Shown: in pieces, positions 1-5,879 of the stretch
Position numbering within the stretch: position 1 is the stretch's first letter
Layout: every line of letters begins with the position of its first letter
Source of the DNA: Candidatus Bipolaricaulota bacterium
GTDB taxonomy: Bacteria > Bipolaricaulota > Bipolaricaulia > RBG-16-55-9 > DRXL01
Assembly: GCA_025057405.1 (NCBI GenBank)
Contig: JANWXV010000046.1
Coordinates: 1 to 5,951 of the forward strand
DNA: 5,951 nt
Reading direction: 5' to 3'
Notes under the pieces: generated by a model
Database searches by the model: none
Seen by the model: only the letters and a program-made list of their open reading frames with translations
Told to the model about the DNA's origin: nothing
Made by a program: the position numbers and the translations under genes

Positions 1-1300
1 AAGTAGCAGTTTGAAGGTGATCGGCGAGGGCGCGCACGGCGAGGGCGCGTTCGGTTAGGGTGCGCGCGGGGTTCTCCAGAGTGCTTAAAAGCCGTTGGTC
101 GTAGTTGTAGCTGAAGAAGAAGATCTTTTTAGCTCCCACGGCGAGATTCCCTACGACGGTCTTAGCCGGTGACAAGAGGGGCACGGTCTGTCCGCCGCGA
201 AAGTAGCTCGTCTCGTTTTGGAACCAGTGGAGGCCGCCGCGCAGGGGCGAAAGCGCTTCGGTGTTCCAGATAGGCTTGTCAATCCCATACTCTTGCATCA
301 CCTGACGGTAGGTTTCGATGCTGCCGCAGCAGCCATCGGGAGAGAGGGCCTGGCCAGTCCCCTCTTCCAAGTAGTGCACAGACAGAACGTCAAAGAGCGT
401 GAAGGCTGGATCGCTCTGCTCGGCGAGCAACATCTGGCGCAGGACTTGCGAGTCGCCCTGATAGAGATCGGCCGCCAAGATGCGCGCGTTTGGCTCGACG
501 CTGCGAATCACTTGAGCCACTCCGCGTAAGAACGTCACGTACAGAGACGGATCGCACGGACTCCACCAGCCGCAGCCGTCAATCTCGTTGCCCACGATCC
601 AGTAGCGAACTTGCCCGGCATACGCTTGGGCCACGGTGCGCAAATTCTGATAAAAAGCGCTGTTATAGTTGCTAGCGCCCGGCGGAGCACCTCCGATGAG
701 TTTGAAGACGGGCACCACGTCGTTGGCGAGGGCCTGAGCGACAAAACCGGGAACCGGGGGATCGAGCGCCGTGAGCACGTCGTTCTCAGTGTTTACTGGG
801 ATATCAAAGTGCACCCATTTGATGCCCAAGCGCGCGATCTGCTCCGCAAACCCTTGATAGTCATCTATAGCAATGATAAACCCAACGGGAGACGGGTTAT
901 CCGCTCCTAAAGGGAGGACGGGATCGACTAAGCCGATGAAGAGATCGTTGAGATTGCCCTGACTAGTAAATACTTCCAAGCGATAAAACCCGTAGCGCGT
1001 GATGCGATCTGTAGGGAGTACAAGCCAAGCTCCGCTTCCGCTCGGTTGAACGAGGCCGTCCCCCTCGAAGACATCGCCGTTGGCAGTCCAAAACGCTGGG
1101 CCATACGCATCGGTCAGACGATACTGAACCCAACTGGGGACAGACGAAACATACAAACGAATCGGCTCTCCCAAGATGAACATGCCCCCGTAAGGCAGCG
1201 GCCCAGATATATTCAGTTGCATGATTGATGATCTTACGCTGGACTGGAGCATCAACCCCATGATCGTCATGGCAACGACGATCGCAAGGATTTTTCTCAC
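1..1300 (-). CDS. Exported TIM-barrel glycoside hydrolase-like protein (clan GH-A type), C-terminus outside window
   Basis: Reading leftward from a GTG at 1300-1298, an open frame of 433 codons reaches base 1 without a stop, so the gene is cut by the window edge. The N-terminus (MRKILAIVVAMTIMG...) looks like a signal peptide of about 24 residues without a clear AXA cleavage site. Residues of about 25-125 look beta-rich. A barrel-like region follows, with YWIVGNEIDG around Glu239, a segment FDVLSVHYLEEGT, and PIWNTEA around Glu348. In clan GH-A enzymes the acid/base Glu follows an Asn at the end of strand 4 and the nucleophile Glu lies at strand 7; the Asn238-Glu239 pair and the 109-residue gap to Glu348 fit that plan. 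The substrate and exact family cannot be told. The GTG is preferred because AGGAAGGTGG ends 6 bases before it; an in-frame ATG 13 codons upstream (1339) lies in the -10 box and has no ribosome site. Clan-level confidence is moderate; family is unassigned. Confidence 0.8.
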   Translation of the reverse strand, partial: MRKILAIVVAMTIMGLMLQSSVRSSIMQLNISGPLPYGGMFILGEPIRLYVSSVPSWVQYRLTDAYGPAFWTANGDVFEGDGLVQPSGSGAWLVLPTDRITRYGFYRLEVFTSQGNLNDLFIGLVDPVLPLGADNPSPVGFIIAIDDYQGFAEQIARLGIKWVHFDIPVNTENDVLTALDPPVPGFVAQALANDVVPVFKLIGGAPPGASNYNSAFYQNLRTVAQAYAGQVRYWIVGNEIDGCGWWSPCDPSLYVTFLRGVAQVIRSVEPNARILAADLYQGDSQVLRQMLLAEQSDPAFTLFDVLSVHYLEEGTGQALSPDGCCGSIETYRQVMQEYGIDKPIWNTEALSPLRGGLHWFQNETSYFRGGQTVPLLSPAKTVVGNLAVGAKKIFFFSYNYDQRLLSTLENPARTLTERALAVRALADHLQTAT

Positions 1301-1306
1301 TGAATA

Positions 1307-1316
1307 CCACCTTCCT
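1307..1316 (-). promoter_or_regulatory. Ribosome binding site deciding the GTG start of the hydrolase-like gene
   Basis: On the minus strand AGGAAGGTGG ends 6 bases before the GTG at 1300. It supports this start over the in-frame ATG at 1339, which has no comparable purine tract before it. Confidence 0.6.
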
Positions 1317-1334
1317 AGGTTTTGTCTTTCGGTT

Positions 1335-1364
1335 ATCATAGCAGATGAACATAGACTCGGACAA
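1335..1364 (-). promoter_or_regulatory. Candidate sigma70-type promoter of the hydrolase-like gene
   Basis: On the minus strand TTGTCC (1364-1359) and TATGAT (1340-1335) are separated by 18 bases, and TGC directly before the -10 gives an extended -10 (TGnTATGAT). The -35 matches the consensus at four of six bases and the -10 at five of six. Transcription would begin near 1328, giving a leader of about 28 bases that contains the ribosome site. This suggests the gene is transcribed on its own rather than only by readthrough from ftsI. The call rests on motif matching alone. Confidence 0.5.
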
Positions 1365-1441
1365 CCAGCTTTAGCCCCAGTCTAAATAATTCTCTAAGAG
1401 AGTATACGGCAAGGACATGTCGAACCTGTGATGTGCAATAG

Positions 1442-3112
1442 CTAGCGCAAACGATCTAAAGAGAGCAGCCCCAGCGCGATCTCTTTGAAGATCGGTGCGG
1501 CAGTCAGACCGCCGTAATACTCCCGCCCGCCGGGTTCGTCTAAGACAACGACAATGACATAGCGCGGCGCTTCAGCGGGGAAGAAGCCCACAAACGACGC
1601 GACAAACTTCCCCTTCACATAGCCCTTCCCCGGCACGGCCTTCTGCGCCGTCCCCGTCTTCGCCGCGATCGTCACACCTTCGATCTGCGCCAAGATGCCC
1701 GTGCCGTCGCGCACCGTCTCGATCATCATCTCGGTCAGTTGACGACAATGCTCTTCCGACGCGATGCGCCCTAGAATCTCGAGCTTCGTTGGCTGCATTC
1801 TCCCGTCCCTCTCGCGCACAGCTTTGATCACCCTGGGTTTGAGCAACTGTCCACCGTTGGCGATTGCAGCGACTTTTGTTGCCATCTGGATCGCCGTGAC
1901 CGACACCGACTGCCCAATGGCAATCGCCCCGATCTCCAGCGCCGACCAATCCTTCACGGGCGCTAAATACCCCGAAATCTCCCCCGGCAGCTCTATTCCC
2001 GTCTCTTGCCCAAATCCAAAACGCTGCAAATACGCATAGAGCGCGTCTTCCCCCAAGCGCTGCGCAATGCGAATCATGGCTGTATTAATAGAATCTTTGA
2101 TAACCCCGGCGGGCGTGACCATCCCGTAGTTGATCTGCTCCGAGTTTCTAAACGTGTGATGCGCAATCTGCAGAGTTGCGCTGCCGGAGACGCGCTCCGT
2201 GGGGCTGATGACGCCGGCTTCCAACGCCGCGAGCATCGTGAAAATCTTAAAAGAAGAGCCGGGTTCGAACGCATACGCCACTGAGAGATTCTTACGCGCT
2301 TGCGGGCGCGACTGTTGAAAACGATTGAGATCGTACGTCTCGCTCTGAGCCATCGCTAAGACCTCCCCTGTCCAGGGGGTGAGCACGACTGCAAAGCCCG
2401 CTTGGGCTTTATACGTTCGCACGCCGCGCTCCAGCGCGCTCTCGGCCAACTGTTGGATGCGCGCATCTATCGTGAGATAGAGATCCCCGCCGGGGCGACC
2501 CGCGCGCACTACTTGACGACGAACCTCTGTGCCATCGCCACGACGCACGACCGACCAGAGAGTCTCTTCCCCGCGCAGCAGCTCGTCAAACTTCAGCTCG
2601 ATCCCCTCCAAGCCCTGACTATCGACTCCCGCGAACCCAATCAGATTCGAAGCCAGACTCTTCTGGGGGTACGCCCGCTTCCAATCTTCAAGAAAGAGCA
2701 CCCCCCGCGCACCAGCTTCCCTCAAAGCGCTCTTCAGATTCTCCGCTTGCTCTGGAGAGACCCCTCGCGCCACCCACGTAAAATACCCCGGACGATAGAG
2801 CTTCTCGCGGATCTCTTCGCGCGGGAGCTTCAAGTGCGTGCTGAGCAATCTCTCTAGCAGATCGGGCCGCGTCATGTGATAATTATCCAGAGCGATCGAG
2901 ATCGCCCGCAGATCGTGAGCCAAGATCTTGCCGGAGCGATCATAGATATATCCGCGGGGCTGAGGGCTGACGATCTGGCCCTCTTGGAAGCTCTGAGCGA
3001 GCTTCTTCCATTGGTCGGCTTGCACGATCTGAAGCTGCACTAAACGCCCGACCACCAAAGCAAAAAATATCAACAGACCCGCCAAGATAACCGTAGCGCG
3101 TCGCGGTATCAT
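1442..3112 (-). CDS. ftsI: FtsI-type class B penicillin-binding protein (septal peptidoglycan transpeptidase)
   Basis: This 556-residue protein has the full layout of a class B penicillin-binding protein, which cross-links peptidoglycan stem peptides on the outer face of the membrane. Residues about 7-30 form a single N-terminal membrane anchor. The RGYIYDRSGKILA stretch (about 53-65) opens the dimerization or pedestal domain. The transpeptidase domain carries all three penicillin-binding motifs: SSFK with nucleophile Ser286 and Lys289, SIN at 341-343, and KTG at 485-487. The C-terminus stops shortly after the transpeptidase domain, with no PASTA repeats, unlike SpoVD or many actinobacterial and firmicute homologues. 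The ATG start lies 10 bases after the stop of the upstream ftsL-like gene, with only a weak ribosome site, so translational coupling is likely. The FtsL neighbour favours FtsI (division) over the elongation homologue MrdA/PBP2. In dcw clusters murE usually follows ftsI; here an unrelated exported protein does. Confidence 0.93.
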   Translation of the reverse strand: MIPRRATVILAGLLIFFALVVGRLVQLQIVQADQWKKLAQSFQEGQIVSPQPRGYIYDRSGKILAHDLRAISIALDNYHMTRPDLLERLLSTHLKLPREEIREKLYRPGYFTWVARGVSPEQAENLKSALREAGARGVLFLEDWKRAYPQKSLASNLIGFAGVDSQGLEGIELKFDELLRGEETLWSVVRRGDGTEVRRQVVRAGRPGGDLYLTIDARIQQLAESALERGVRTYKAQAGFAVVLTPWTGEVLAMAQSETYDLNRFQQSRPQARKNLSVAYAFEPGSSFKIFTMLAALEAGVISPTERVSGSATLQIAHHTFRNSEQINYGMVTPAGVIKDSINTAMIRIAQRLGEDALYAYLQRFGFGQETGIELPGEISGYLAPVKDWSALEIGAIAIGQSVSVTAIQMATKVAAIANGGQLLKPRVIKAVRERDGRMQPTKLEILGRIASEEHCRQLTEMMIETVRDGTGILAQIEGVTIAAKTGTAQKAVPGKGYVKGKFVASFVGFFPAEAPRYVIVVVLDEPGGREYYGGLTAAPIFKEIALGLLSLDRLR

Positions 3113-3122
3113 GACTGCTCAG

Positions 3123-3428
3123 CTAGCGCGCGGGGAGCACCAAGCGCTTCGGCGCGAGTTTCTTCATCCCCAAGCGCTCGCGCGCCCGCCGCTCGATCTC
3201 TTCTAAGGACCAGACTTTAGAAACTTCTATGCGCAACTGATTTCTCTGCAAGATCAAGTCTTCCGTCTCGGCGCGCATAGCCGTCACTTGCGTAGAGAGC
3301 GCCACGATCTGCCAGCCCTGCCAGACGTAATACAAAGCCAGCGCTGCCATGATCGCTAAAATCGCCAAGAGACCCCAGACCGTTCGAGCCATGAGCTTCA
3401 TCTTAGAAACGATCTTCTGGGCTTCCAA
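3123..3428 (-). CDS. ftsL: FtsL/DivIC-like septum formation protein
   Basis: A small bitopic membrane protein of 101 residues from a TTG start. A short basic cytoplasmic tail is followed by one membrane helix (about residues 16-37, GLLAILAIMAALALYYVW), then a periplasmic stretch with coiled-coil character (about 40-75), and a C-terminal segment EEIERRARERLGMKKL that resembles the conserved tail of FtsL/DivIC proteins. In known divisomes FtsL with FtsB/DivIC activates FtsW-FtsI. Its position directly before ftsI matches the dcw cluster order and is the main support for FtsL over DivIC, since sequence conservation in this family is low. The TTG at 3428 follows AAGGAG (3446-3441) at a rather long 12-base spacing, and an in-frame TGA lies just upstream, so the frame cannot extend further. 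ATG codons at residues 10 and 13 are alternative starts that would keep the whole membrane helix. Confidence 0.82.
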   Translation of the reverse strand: MEAQKIVSKMKLMARTVWGLLAILAIMAALALYYVWQGWQIVALSTQVTAMRAETEDLILQRNQLRIEVSKVWSLEEIERRARERLGMKKLAPKRLVLPAR

Positions 3429-3440
3429 GGACGATGATCA

Positions 3441-3446
3441 CTCCTT
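3441..3446 (-). promoter_or_regulatory. Ribosome binding site of ftsL
   Basis: AAGGAG on the minus strand lies 12 bases before the TTG at 3428. It is the only strong Shine-Dalgarno match near the 5' end of ftsL. The spacing is longer than optimal, which leaves the start somewhat open. Confidence 0.5.
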
Positions 3447-3481
3447 GGCAGGAAGACCGCGTAAGAACCGAGGACGCACGT

Positions 3482-3510
3482 TTGACAAATTTTGTGTGAA
3501 CGAGTATAGT
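3482..3510 (+). promoter_or_regulatory. Near-consensus sigma70 promoter of infB-ylxP
   Basis: A perfect TTGACA -35 (3482-3487) is followed by a 17-base spacer and TATAGT (3505-3510), which matches TATAAT at five of six positions. Transcription would begin near 3517, giving a leader of about 60 bases before the TTG start of infB. This is the strongest promoter-like signal in the window and suggests strong constitutive expression from a housekeeping sigma factor. In many bacteria infB is transcribed from a nusA operon, whereas here it appears to have its own promoter. Confidence 0.8.
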
Positions 3511-3531
3511 ATTATTCGAAATAATTCCCGA
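3503..3531 (-). promoter_or_regulatory. Possible weak divergent promoter facing ftsL-ftsI
   Basis: On the minus strand TATACT (3508-3503) is a good -10 and overlaps the -10 of the infB promoter. The best -35 at 17-base spacing is TCGGGA (3531-3526), only three of six matches. Transcription would start near 3496, leaving a leader of about 68 bases before ftsL. ftsL is the first minus-strand gene after a divergent gene and so needs a promoter here, but the exact site is uncertain. Confidence 0.3.
3511..3525. repeat. AT-rich inverted repeat at the infB transcription start (possible operator)
   Basis: ATTATT (3511-3516) and AATAAT (3520-3525) are perfect inverted arms around CGA, and TTCGAA (3515-3520) is itself palindromic. 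The repeat begins just after the infB -10 and covers the predicted start site. It also lies between the -10 and candidate -35 of the opposing promoter. A protein bound here could affect both directions, but short AT-rich palindromes also arise by chance. Confidence 0.3.
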
Positions 3532-3563
3532 AAGAATCTCTGTGATGATCGGCATTTCAGCAG

Positions 3564-3569
3564 AGGAGG
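3564..3569 (+). promoter_or_regulatory. Strong ribosome binding site deciding the TTG start of infB
   Basis: AGGAGG lies 7 bases before the TTG at 3577, a consensus Shine-Dalgarno at ideal spacing. It fixes the infB start at the point where recognizable IF-2 N-terminal sequence begins, and argues against any start further upstream. Confidence 0.85.
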
Positions 3570-3576
3570 AGTCCCG

Positions 3577-5565
3577 TTGAAACGGCAGCTCTTCAGAGTC
3601 GCTAAAGAGTTCGGAGTTCATGTGGCTGACGTTGTAGAGAAGCTCAAGACGCGCGGGATCGAAAAGAGGGTGCACAGCTTTGAAACGCTCACCGATGAAG
3701 AATACGAGATCGTCAAAGCGCTCTTCGCAGTTCCCAAGCCGCAAACGGCTCAGCCAGATAAAGCAAAAAGGGCCGAACCGAGTCCTCCGGCGCGCGCGCC
3801 TCGCGAAGCAGCATCTCCTAAACTTTCGCAAGGGGCAACGCCATCTGAGGCGACAGGGCCTATAAAAACTGCTCCCGCGCCGGCTACAGCACCCCCCTCT
3901 CCCAAGGCCGAGCCCCAGCGCCCTCCGGTTCCCAAGCCCCAACCCCCGAGAGCACCAAGTCCGGCAACCGCTGCTGCCCCAACTGCTCCGACCGCCGTGC
4001 TGGAAGCCCCCAAACCCGAACCGAAGATCCCTCCACCTCCCGCGCCGGCCAAACCCAAGCTGTTGGTGCCCCGGCCCCCGGTGGTCACCATTCTGGGGCA
4101 CGTGGATCACGGCAAGACGACTCTGTTAGATTACATTCGCAAGACGCGCGTGGCCGCCGGCGAGGCCGGAGGCATCACCCAATCTATCGGCGCGTACCAA
4201 GCCGAATACAAGAACAAAAAGATCACGTTTATTGACACGCCGGGGCACAAAGCGTTCGCTAATATGCGCGCCCGCGGCGCTTCGATTACGGATATCGCTG
4301 TCTTAGTAGTCGCTGCCGACGACGGCGTGATGGAGCAGACTCGTGAGGCGATCAGCCATGCGCGCGCCGCGAAAGTCCCGATCATCGTCGCTATTAATAA
4401 GATAGACAAGCCCGGCGCGAGTGTGCAGCGCGTCATGGAGCAATTGGCGCGTGAGGGACTCCAACCCGAAGAGTGGGGCGGCGAGACGATCACCGTGCCC
4501 CTGTCGGCGCTCACCGGCCAGGGCGTGGACGATCTCTTGGAGATGATCTCTTTGGTCGCGGAGTTGCAAGATTTGCGAGCCGATCCTACGGTTCCCCCTT
4601 GGGGGGTCATCATCGAGAGCTATCTGGACGCAGCGCGCGGCCCCGTAGCCACGGTGATCGTCAAAGAAGGGACGCTGCGTGAGCGCGGCATCATTCTCTG
4701 TCATACGGCGTTTGGGCGAATTCGGGCGCTCTTGGACGACCGCGGCCGCCGCGTGAGCGAAGCCCCTCCCGGCTCGGCTGTGCAAGTCTTGGGGCTTTCG
4801 GAAGTCCCCGCGGCCGGCGAACGCTTTGAAAGCACGGACGACCTGGTCGCGGCCAAGCGCATCGCCGAGATGAGAGCCGAAGAGCTTCGTCGCAAGCGTC
4901 TGGGGAAGGGGCGCCTGACGATCCAAGATGCGCTGGCCCAGCAAGCGAAGAAGGGCCTGCTCCAGATCATTCTCAAAGCCGACAGCTCTGGCACGCTCGA
5001 AGCCGTCGAGAGCGAATTAAAAAATATTCAAGTAGATGAAACCCGCCTAGAGTTTCTGCACACGGGAGTGGGGAACATCAACGAGAGCGACGTTCTGCTC
5101 GCTTCGGCTGTCGAAGATGCGGTCATCATTGGGTTTCGCGTCTCGGTGGACCCCAAGGGGGCCCAGCTAGCTGAGCAAGAAGGTATTCCGATTCGCACCT
5201 ATGAGATCATCTATCAGATCACGGATGACGTCCAGCGGGCGCTGCAGAGCTTAGTCGCGCCCCAAGTTCGTGAGACCAAAGTCGGCGAGGCCGAAGTGCG
5301 TCAAGTCTTCAAGATTCCCAATGTGGGGATCGTTGCGGGCTGCTATGTCAAAGAGGGCCAAATCTTGCGCGAAGCCCGGGTGCGCGTCTGGCGCAACAGC
5401 GCGCTGGTCTTCGAGGGAACTCTGGCTAGTCTCAAGCGCTACGAAGAGGACGTCAAGAGGGTCGAAAAAGACAAAGAGTGTGGGCTGAAGATCGCCGGGT
5501 TTGATAAGATTCAAGTCGGCGATGTGCTGGAGTTCTACACGCGCGAGGTTGTACCGAGAATCTAG
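3577..5565 (+). CDS. infB: Translation initiation factor IF-2
   Basis: IF-2 is the GTPase that brings initiator fMet-tRNA to the 30S subunit and promotes 50S joining. From the TTG start the protein has 662 residues, between the short Thermus and longer enterobacterial forms. Residues 1-50 (MKRQLFRVAKEFGVHVADVV...) are the IF-2 N-terminal helical module. Residues of about 52-168 form a low-complexity linker rich in Pro, Ala and Lys. The GTPase domain has G1 GHVDHGKT (174-181), G2 GGIT (198-201), G3 DTPGH (220-224, with His224 as the catalytic-loop histidine), G4 NKID (274-277) and G5 SAL (310-312). Domain II follows, then domain III (LQIILKADSSGTLEAVESEL, from about 462), and the C-terminal domains that bind fMet-tRNA, with the typical ECGLKI and FDKIQVGDVLEFY near the end. 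A strong promoter and ribosome site precede it, and ylxP follows after 26 bases. The same frame is open upstream to an ATG at 3349, but that extension overlaps ftsL and lies mostly upstream of the promoter. Confidence 0.97.
   Translation: MKRQLFRVAKEFGVHVADVVEKLKTRGIEKRVHSFETLTDEEYEIVKALFAVPKPQTAQPDKAKRAEPSPPARAPREAASPKLSQGATPSEATGPIKTAPAPATAPPSPKAEPQRPPVPKPQPPRAPSPATAAAPTAPTAVLEAPKPEPKIPPPPAPAKPKLLVPRPPVVTILGHVDHGKTTLLDYIRKTRVAAGEAGGITQSIGAYQAEYKNKKITFIDTPGHKAFANMRARGASITDIAVLVVAADDGVMEQTREAISHARAAKVPIIVAINKIDKPGASVQRVMEQLAREGLQPEEWGGETITVPLSALTGQGVDDLLEMISLVAELQDLRADPTVPPWGVIIESYLDAARGPVATVIVKEGTLRERGIILCHTAFGRIRALLDDRGRRVSEAPPGSAVQVLGLSEVPAAGERFESTDDLVAAKRIAEMRAEELRRKRLGKGRLTIQDALAQQAKKGLLQIILKADSSGTLEAVESELKNIQVDETRLEFLHTGVGNINESDVLLASAVEDAVIIGFRVSVDPKGAQLAEQEGIPIRTYEIIYQITDDVQRALQSLVAPQVRETKVGEAEVRQVFKIPNVGIVAGCYVKEGQILREARVRVWRNSALVFEGTLASLKRYEEDVKRVEKDKECGLKIAGFDKIQVGDVLEFYTREVVPRI
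3730..4080 (+). repeat. Pro/Ala-rich low-complexity linker within infB
   Basis: Roughly residues 52-168 of IF-2 consist of proline, alanine, lysine and serine runs such as PKPQPPRAPSP and PPPPAPAKPK. It is a flexible spacer between the N-terminal module and the GTPase domain. Linkers of this kind vary in length and composition between species and are probably disordered. The skewed composition leaves long open antisense frames here that are not genes. Confidence 0.75.
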
Positions 5566-5578
5566 AGATTTTCTCGGT
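5553..5578 (+). other. Hairpin spanning the infB stop codon, upstream of ylxP
   Basis: ACCGAGAA (5553-5560) and TTCTCGGT (5571-5578) form a perfect 8-bp stem that two G-U pairs could extend outward. The 10-base loop contains the infB stop TAG (5563-5565). A smaller nested pair, AATCT/AGATT, could compete with it. No U-run follows, so it does not look like a standard intrinsic terminator. It ends three bases before the ylxP ribosome site, where it could stabilise transcripts or tune ylxP expression. Confidence 0.5.
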
Positions 5579-5591
5579 GTGGGGTGGTCGT

Positions 5592-5873
5592 ATGAGGATC
5601 GGAGTCGTGCGTATCGCGTTGCATCTGCATGGCCCTACGTCCCTCAAAGAGAAGCGCCATATTCTCCAAAGCCTCATCGCTCAGATGCGTCGGAGATTTA
5701 ACGTTTCGATTGCCGAGATCGGCAAGCTCGACGACTGGAGGTCAGCTCTTTTAGGAGCGGCGATCGTCTGCAACGACGGGCGAGTCAACAACGCGCTCCT
5801 GGCCAAACTCGTAGAGGCGATGAAGCATTATACCGATGTCACCGTGGAGGACTATGAGATCGAGATTCTCTAA
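5592..5873 (+). CDS. ylxP: DUF503 / YlxP-family protein
   Basis: The 93-residue product matches the DUF503 family across its length: MRIGVVRIALHLHG, then SLKEKRHILQSL, RRRFNVSIAEI, DDWRSALLGAAIVCND, and a closing EDYEIEIL strand. Known family structures are small ferredoxin-like alpha/beta folds. The genes commonly sit between infB and rbfA, which points to a role around ribosome assembly or translation, though the biochemical function is not established. Here the order infB-ylxP is kept, but no rbfA follows: a tRNA on the opposite strand begins 6 bases after the stop. The ATG at 5592 is chosen because the family N-terminus begins there and GGGGTGG (5581-5587) precedes it; an in-frame GTG at 5577 would add five non-conserved residues and lies in the hairpin. 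Co-transcription with infB is likely, as no promoter is visible in the 26-base gap. Confidence 0.93.
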   Translation: MRIGVVRIALHLHGPTSLKEKRHILQSLIAQMRRRFNVSIAEIGKLDDWRSALLGAAIVCNDGRVNNALLAKLVEAMKHYTDVTVEDYEIEIL

Positions 5874-5879
5874 CGAAGC

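Noticed and set aside
218..910. Several short plus-strand open frames opposite the hydrolase-like gene
   Set aside because: They overlap each other in different frames and are antisense to the coherent minus-strand coding sequence. None has a recognizable motif.
963..1364. Minus-strand open frame of 133 codons overlapping the start of the hydrolase-like gene
   Set aside because: It is in a different frame from the 433-codon signal-peptide protein, is rich in Arg, Cys and His, and lacks the ribosome-site support of the GTG at 1300.
1391..1401. TCTC-TAA-GAGA inverted repeat after ftsI considered as a terminator
   Set aside because: The stem is only 4 bp of mixed composition and is not followed by a T-run on the minus strand, so it would be too weak for intrinsic termination.
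2402..2857. Plus-strand open frame of 151 codons inside ftsI
   Set aside because: It is antisense to well-conserved penicillin-binding protein sequence, with no family resemblance or supporting context.
3403..4110. Minus-strand open frame of 235 codons, rich in Gly and Arg, opposite the 5' part of infB
   Set aside because: It is the antisense of the Pro/Ala-rich IF-2 linker and runs through the divergent promoter and into ftsL. Its composition is what reverse-complemented Pro/Ala codons give.
4303..4944. Minus-strand open frame of 213 codons inside infB
   Set aside because: It is fully antisense to conserved IF-2 GTPase and domain II coding sequence, has no recognizable domain, and reflects GC-rich codon bias.
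5577..5591. In-frame GTG start for ylxP five codons upstream
   Set aside because: The extra residues are not part of the conserved family N-terminus, the codon overlaps the hairpin arm, and the GGGGTGG ribosome site lies downstream of it.
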